In this document: positions 6,597 to 9,987 of the stretch, one piece after another | Layout of the letters: every line of letters begins with the position of its first letter | Position numbering within the stretch: position 1 is the stretch's first letter | Assembly: GCA_017538635.1 (NCBI GenBank) | Contig: JAFYIM010000290.1 | Location: 1-9,987 of the forward strand | Source: a bacterium | GTDB lineage: Bacteria; UBA3054 | Reading direction: 5' to 3' | Length of the DNA stretch: 9,987 nt | The notes under the pieces: generated by a model | Databases searched by the model: none | The model's input: the letters and a program-made list of their open reading frames with translations, nothing else | What the model was told of the DNA's origin: nothing | Program-made: the position numbers and the translations under genes

Positions 6597-6643
6597 TATA
6601 AGGCATAATTTGCGGATAATTGCTCTTGCTATTATTCCGCAAA
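6586..6643. repeat. Three copies of a 12-bp TTGCGGAATAAT element
   Basis: TTGCGGAATAAT occurs at 6586-6597, across the stop codon of the 122-aa gene. A near-copy, TTTGCGGATAAT, is at 6609-6620, and the exact reverse complement ATTATTCCGCAA is at 6631-6642. The third copy can pair with either of the first two, giving two mutually exclusive hairpins. It may terminate the upstream gene or act as an operator for the fic gene that starts at 6662. Confidence 0.6.
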
Positions 6644-6661
6644 TTTGCTAGCATATTAACC

Positions 6662-7591
6662 ATGAAAGAGGGGACGATAAAATTCGTGTCTAGCGTGAAG
6701 ATAGCTTCGCGCTGGGGCATATCCGACCGTAGAGTAAGAGTTATGTGCGAAAAAGAACAGATTCCCGGAGCGGAACGCCAAGGAAAGCTCTGGAAGATCC
6801 CCGCTGACGCAAAAAAGCCCCTTGACGGCCGCAGCCTGCGCGGCCTGGGCATCCCCTCTTCCTTGCGCGCGCTGTTTTCGGAAGTTGACGCGCTGAAGGA
6901 AAAGCTTAGAAAGGCCCGCCCACTGACCGAAGGCGAGAGAGGTCGTTTGCGCGAAGCCTTCCTTGTTGACTACACCTACGCCTCAAACGCCATCGAAGGC
7001 AACACGCTAACTTTGAGCGAGACCGCTATGGTTTTAGCCGGCATGACGGTGGGCAGAAAGCCCCTGAAGGATCACCTGGAAGCTATCGGGCACAGAGACG
7101 CATTCTGTTTCCTGGAAGAATTCGTTTCCTCCGGCGATCCTGTGTCCGAGCTTTTTGTCCGTCAGCTGCATTCCCTCGTCCTCGCCGACAAGCCTCAGGA
7201 TAAGGGCGCCTACCGCAGCCTTCCCGTCATCATAACAGGCGCCTCTCACACGCCGCCCCAGCCGTACCTGATCAAACCTCTGATGGAGGATTGGGTGCGT
7301 GATCTTAAAAAAGCGAAAAAGCATCCCTTGGTGACCGCCGCGCTCTTCCATATCCGTTTCGAAGCGATCCATCCCTTCATAGACGGGAACGGCCGCACCG
7401 GCCGGCTTTTGGCAAACTTCACGCTGATGAAAGCGGGCTATCTTCCCGTCAGCATAAAGTACGAAGACCGCATGAAATATTACGCCGCCTTCGACGCCTA
7501 TCACAAAAACAACAGTACGGTCCCGATGATAGCGCTCTTCGCCGAAGCAGAACGGGAGCGCCTGAAAGAATATTTGAATATAATCTGTTAA
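6662..7591 (+). CDS. Fic-domain protein with N-terminal helix-turn-helix
   Basis: This 309-aa protein is a Fic-family enzyme, a group that transfers AMP or another nucleotide moiety to Ser, Thr or Tyr of target proteins. Residues about 8-48 form a MerR/excisionase-like helix-turn-helix (SVKIASRWGISDRRVRVMCE). The inhibitory motif SNAIEGN at 108-114 fits S/TxxxEG, so it is a self-inhibited class II type. The Fic core is complete, with HPFIDGNGRTGR at 237-248 (His237 catalytic), and the flap region is near ITGASHTPP (191-199). I chose ATG 6662 over an in-frame TTG at 6620: the extra 14 residues are translated from the repeat region and precede the conserved domain. No clear ribosome binding site is seen before 6662. 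Targets are unknown. A flavodoxin gene follows in the same operon. Confidence 0.88.
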   Translation: MKEGTIKFVSSVKIASRWGISDRRVRVMCEKEQIPGAERQGKLWKIPADAKKPLDGRSLRGLGIPSSLRALFSEVDALKEKLRKARPLTEGERGRLREAFLVDYTYASNAIEGNTLTLSETAMVLAGMTVGRKPLKDHLEAIGHRDAFCFLEEFVSSGDPVSELFVRQLHSLVLADKPQDKGAYRSLPVIITGASHTPPQPYLIKPLMEDWVRDLKKAKKHPLVTAALFHIRFEAIHPFIDGNGRTGRLLANFTLMKAGYLPVSIKYEDRMKYYAAFDAYHKNNSTVPMIALFAEAERERLKEYLNIIC

Positions 7592-7604
7592 AAAGGAGAA
7601 AGAC

Positions 7605-8069
7605 ATGAAAGTTTTGGTTGCCTATTTTTCTGCGGAGGCGGGCAGGACCGCCGCCGTGGCCGAAGTTATCGCGGACGCCATCAGCGCGAGCATCTTTGAG
7701 ATTAAGCCCGCCCAGCCCTATTCCAAAGCCGACCTTCGCTGGATCAATCCTTTCGCCCGCTGCAACAAGGAAAAATTCGGCAAGAAGGAAGTGCCGGTTG
7801 GAAATAGGATCGAAAACTTTTCCGATTACGACACGGTCTTTCTGGGCTTCCCCATTTGGTACGGCTGCGCGCCGAACGTCGTCAACACTTTCTGCCAGGG
7901 CTACGACTGGAGCGGTAAGCGCGTTTTTATTTTCGCGACTTCCGGCGGAGGCGGCATGGGCAAGAGCGCCGAAAAGCTTTCGCCCTATATGCCAGGCGCA
8001 ACGATCGCCGGCGAGAAGCTGGTGAAAAAGCCGGAAGAAGTCAAAAATTGGCTTGAAACGGTCCTGTAA
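7605..8069 (+). CDS. Flavodoxin-family protein
   Basis: This 154-aa protein is a flavodoxin-like FMN-binding electron carrier or small NAD(P)H-dependent reductase, cytosolic. The FMN phosphate loop follows the first strand: VLVAYFSAEAGRTAAVAE at 3-20. The second FMN contact is GFPIWYGCAPNVVNTF at 81-96, and the third is VFIFATSGGGGMGKS at 106-120. Length and motif order fit the Flavodoxin_4 group common in gut anaerobes. AAAAGGAG at 7591-7598 gives a strong start at 7605, 13 nt after the Fic stop, so the two genes should be co-transcribed. Why a Fic protein and a flavodoxin would share an operon is not evident; the flavodoxin may simply be a passenger. Confidence 0.87.
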   Translation: MKVLVAYFSAEAGRTAAVAEVIADAISASIFEIKPAQPYSKADLRWINPFARCNKEKFGKKEVPVGNRIENFSDYDTVFLGFPIWYGCAPNVVNTFCQGYDWSGKRVFIFATSGGGGMGKSAEKLSPYMPGATIAGEKLVKKPEEVKNWLETVL

Positions 8070-8082
8070 TTTCCGATCGGCA

Positions 8083-8108
8083 TTTTGTTGCAAAATCCGG
8101 CAACGAAA
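8083..8108. repeat. Imperfect hairpin after the flavodoxin gene
   Basis: GTTGC (8087-8091) and GCAAC (8100-8104), extended by T/A pairs, form a 9-bp stem around an 8-nt loop. No U run follows on the plus strand, so it is a poor intrinsic terminator. It sits directly before the two better palindromes at 8111-8164 and shares TTG...GGCAA with them, so it could be a decayed third copy. Confidence 0.3.
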
Positions 8109-8110
8109 AA

Positions 8111-8164
8111 TTGGTAAGATTTACTTGCCAAATTAATAAAATATTGGCAAGGTTTGCTTGCCAA
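8111..8164. promoter_or_regulatory. Tandem 21-bp palindromic operator
   Basis: There are two palindromes: TTGGTAAG-ATTTA-CTTGCCAA (8111-8131) and TTGGCAAG-GTTTG-CTTGCCAA (8144-8164). Their 8-bp arms are nearly identical and both spacers are 5 bp with a central TTT. The centres, 8121 and 8154, are 33 bp apart, about three helical turns, so two dimers would bind one face of the DNA. The second copy ends 4 bp before the -35 at 8169. This looks like a binding site for a dimeric regulator of the next gene. Confidence 0.65.
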
Positions 8165-8168
8165 TTGC

Positions 8169-8197
8169 TTGACTTTCTGTTTGCTATTTAGTATAAT
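8169..8197 (+). promoter_or_regulatory. Consensus sigma-70 promoter of the ATPase gene
   Basis: TTGACT (8169-8174) and TATAAT (8192-8197) are 17 bp apart, close to the ideal promoter. Transcription should start near 8204, leaving a leader of about 25 nt before the ATG at 8229. The palindromic pair lies just upstream, centred at about -50 and -83. Confidence 0.8.
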
Positions 8198-8228
8198 GGC
8201 GGTAGTTTAGATAAAAAAAGAGGTTTTT

Positions 8229-9542
8229 ATGAAAAAAGCTTTGACAGAGGTCATATGCGAATTTTATGACAATGGTCTGCCGGATGGAATTGTGCCGCGC
8301 GACGTTGAATATGTGGAAAAACTCCGGGCGGCGACCGTCATTAAAGGTATGCGCCGCACGGGAAAAACCTTTGTAACATATGAGCGAATCGGACAATTAA
8401 TAAAATCAGGCGTGCCGCTTGGCTGCATAGTGCATATCAATTTCGAAGATGACAGATTACGCGACCTGAAAGTTTCCGACTTGCGCTTGATTGATGAGAT
8501 CCATGCAGAATTATATCCTGAATACAGCAAGGAGAAATGTTGGTATTTTCTGGATGAACTCCAGAAGGTGGAAGGTTGGGAAACTTACGCTAGGCGTATC
8601 GTGGATTCAAAGCGCATTCAACTTTGCCTGACGGGTTCATCTTCCAAGCTGCTTTCTGAGGAGATAGCCACCGAGATGCGAGGCCGCTCCGTACCGATAG
8701 AAGTGTTTCCTTTATCATTCGCGGAATATTTGCGTTTCAACGGGATTCTGAAACAACCGCCCCGCCTGGGGTTTACTCCGCGTCTGAAAGGCGTGTTACG
8801 CAAGGCGATTCGCGAATATCTTGAGCGTGGAGGTTTCCCGGATGTGCAGGATGTTTCACCGCGTATGAGAGTTGCGATTCTTCAGGGCTACGTTGATGCT
8901 GTTCTTTACCGCGACGTTATTGAGCGACACAGAATAGCCAGCACTCAGGCCCTCCGTTACACGCTGGATTGTTTGTTCCACAATTATGCTCGCAAGCTTT
9001 CAACGAGAAATATCTCAAATGTTTTGAAAAACATTACTATTTCCGCTAACCGTGAGAGCATATCAAATTACATTGACTGGCTTGCGGACGCATATCTCGT
9101 CTATCCGGTATCAGTAATGTCAGATTCTCCCGCGGTGAAGCGGGTGAATCCGGAAAAGTATTATCTTATCGACACAGGGCTTATACGCGCTATGAGTGTA
9201 AAGAGCGATTCCGAGAACGGATGGCTCTTGGAAAACCTCGTGTTTATGGCGCTTAGGCGCGGCCTAAACAGGATAAAATATGTTTCCAATTCAGACGGAA
9301 CTGAAGTTGACTTCCATGTCCTCAACATGGTGACGAAGAAACGCAGGCTCATACAGGTTGCCTGGACAATAAACGACCAGGAAACTTTAAATCGCGAAAA
9401 GGCGGCGTTGGAGCAGGCTCAAAAGACCCTTCACATAGACGATTGCGTTATCGTTACCTGGGACGACGAAGCGGAACTCGAATCCGGAATAAAAGTTGTT
9501 CCCGTCTGGAAGTGGCTTTTGCAGGAAAATTCGGTTGATTGA
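8229..9542 (+). CDS. AAA-type ATPase with DUF4143 domain
   Basis: This 437-aa protein has the usual build and length of the ATP-binding/DUF4143 family. Walker A is GMRRTGKT at 40-47, the Walker B Asp-Glu is WYFLDE at 105-110, and the sensor-like LTGSSSKLL is at 134-142, followed by GRSVPIEVFPLSFAEYL typical of the group. The C-terminal DUF4143 region (about 200-390) has YLIDTGL at 312-318, ENLVF at 335-339, EVDF at 359-362 and IQVAW at 375-379; these resemble a PD-(D/E)xK nuclease core, here with Gln376 where nucleases often have Lys. The family's function is not settled; defence, DNA transactions and mobile-like behaviour are suggested. It stands alone with its own promoter and a palindromic operator. 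AAAGAGG at 8217-8223 precedes the start. Confidence 0.92.
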   Translation: MKKALTEVICEFYDNGLPDGIVPRDVEYVEKLRAATVIKGMRRTGKTFVTYERIGQLIKSGVPLGCIVHINFEDDRLRDLKVSDLRLIDEIHAELYPEYSKEKCWYFLDELQKVEGWETYARRIVDSKRIQLCLTGSSSKLLSEEIATEMRGRSVPIEVFPLSFAEYLRFNGILKQPPRLGFTPRLKGVLRKAIREYLERGGFPDVQDVSPRMRVAILQGYVDAVLYRDVIERHRIASTQALRYTLDCLFHNYARKLSTRNISNVLKNITISANRESISNYIDWLADAYLVYPVSVMSDSPAVKRVNPEKYYLIDTGLIRAMSVKSDSENGWLLENLVFMALRRGLNRIKYVSNSDGTEVDFHVLNMVTKKRRLIQVAWTINDQETLNREKAALEQAQKTLHIDDCVIVTWDDEAELESGIKVVPVWKWLLQENSVD

Positions 9543-9670
9543 ACAATTGTTTTATGTCGTGGGCTGAACTGTTCCGCTTGTTTGGAAGGCAGGGCGTGGG
9601 TGGATGGAATTAAAAGGGATATTTGCTAAAATAGTCGCCTGATAATTTCTTTTCTTTTCAGGAGAAAAAT

Positions 9671-9987
9671 ATGGAACCTATCGTCAAATCCGTTACGCTT
9701 AAAGACGTCCACTCCGATATCAGGGGACCTTTGTATTTCGAATCTTTGAAGATGATCGAAAGAGGCGAGAAAGTTTTGCGCCTCAACACCGGCAATCCGG
9801 CGACTTTCGGCTTCAAGCTGCCCGAGAGCATGAGAAAAGCTCTTGTGGAGAATGTTGACAAGGCTGTCGCCTATTGCGATTTCCGCGGTATGAAGGCCGC
9901 CAGGGAAGCGATCGCCCAGTATCACGTCGGCAAAGGCGTCAAGGGCGTCACGCCGGACGACATCTTCATCGGCAACGGCGTTTCGGA
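9671..9987 (+). CDS. alaA: AlaA-like alanine aminotransferase, N-terminal part
   Basis: The open frame begins at ATG 9671 after an AGGAG at 9660-9664 and runs off the window, giving 105 residues with no stop. SDIRGPLYFESLKMIERGEK, KVLRLNTGNPATFGFKLPE, AYCDFRGMKAAREAI and DIFIGNGVSE match the start of E. coli AlaA (fold-type I, PLP-dependent; pyruvate plus glutamate to alanine plus 2-oxoglutarate) in order and spacing. The PLP lysine would lie beyond the edge. TAAAAT at 9627-9632 is a possible -10 without a clear -35. A related aminotransferase specificity cannot be excluded from this third of the protein. Confidence 0.85.
   Translation, partial: MEPIVKSVTLKDVHSDIRGPLYFESLKMIERGEKVLRLNTGNPATFGFKLPESMRKALVENVDKAVAYCDFRGMKAAREAIAQYHVGKGVKGVTPDDIFIGNGVS

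Noticed and set aside
6620..6661. Upstream TTG start for the Fic gene
   Set aside because: The 14 extra residues come from the repeat arms, have no ribosome binding site and precede the conserved domain; ATG 6662 is preferred.
7034..8093. Overlapping minus-strand frames opposite fic and the flavodoxin
   Set aside because: They mirror well-supported plus-strand genes and show no family motifs.
9542..9551. Palindrome AACAATTGTT after the ATPase stop
   Set aside because: A short AT-rich palindrome is expected by chance, and no T-run or partner site accompanies it.
1..9987. CRISPR array, transposon ends or defence island
   Set aside because: No regularly spaced repeats or transposase are present. 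HipBA, Fic and the DUF4143 ATPase are accessory-type genes but are separated by ordinary metabolic genes.

Overview
The window is a stretch of bacterial chromosome, about half G+C, with every supported gene on the + strand. It is dense with short operons, has sigma-70-type promoters (TATAAT, TATACT and an extended TGnGATAAT) and strong AAGGAG-type ribosome binding sites. A lipoprotein with a clear lipobox, a C_GCAxxG_C_C protein, a flavodoxin, a DUF4143 ATPase and host-glycan-type enzymes suggest an anaerobic, probably gut-associated, bacterium. The phylum cannot be fixed from the sequence.

Layout. (1) 41-1569: a HipBA-type module, with an XRE regulator overlapping a full-length HipA-like kinase by ATGA. 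(2) 1694-5969: three overlapping genes. The first is a secreted GH27 alpha-galactosidase-like protein with an unrecognised N-terminal domain of about 320 residues. The second is a C_GCAxxG_C_C cysteine protein. The third is an ADP-ribosylglycohydrolase-fold lipoprotein. They read as a glycan or glycoconjugate operon. (3) 5970-6596: a SAM-I-superfamily riboswitch with a complete terminator/antiterminator platform, placed before a small basic protein of unknown function. (4) 6609-8069: a Fic-domain protein with an N-terminal helix-turn-helix, followed 13 nt later by a flavodoxin. (5) 8111-9542: two 21-bp palindromes 33 bp apart, a textbook promoter, and a DUF4143-family AAA ATPase. (6) 9671 to the end: the N-terminal third of an AlaA-like aminotransferase, cut by the window edge.

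The strongest observations are the following. The SAM riboswitch folds by hand in full (P1, P2 with a UGA kink, P3, a loop pseudoknot) and its P1 strand is shared with a 10-of-11-bp antiterminator, yet the gene it controls is an uncharacterised 122-aa protein. The alpha-galactosidase gene carries a near-perfect internal ribosome binding site and ATG at its domain boundary, suggesting a gene fusion or a second cytosolic product. The ATPase promoter carries a tandem palindromic operator spaced three helical turns apart. A 12-bp element occurs three times around the fic start. No CRISPR array, tRNA, rRNA or insertion sequence is visible.
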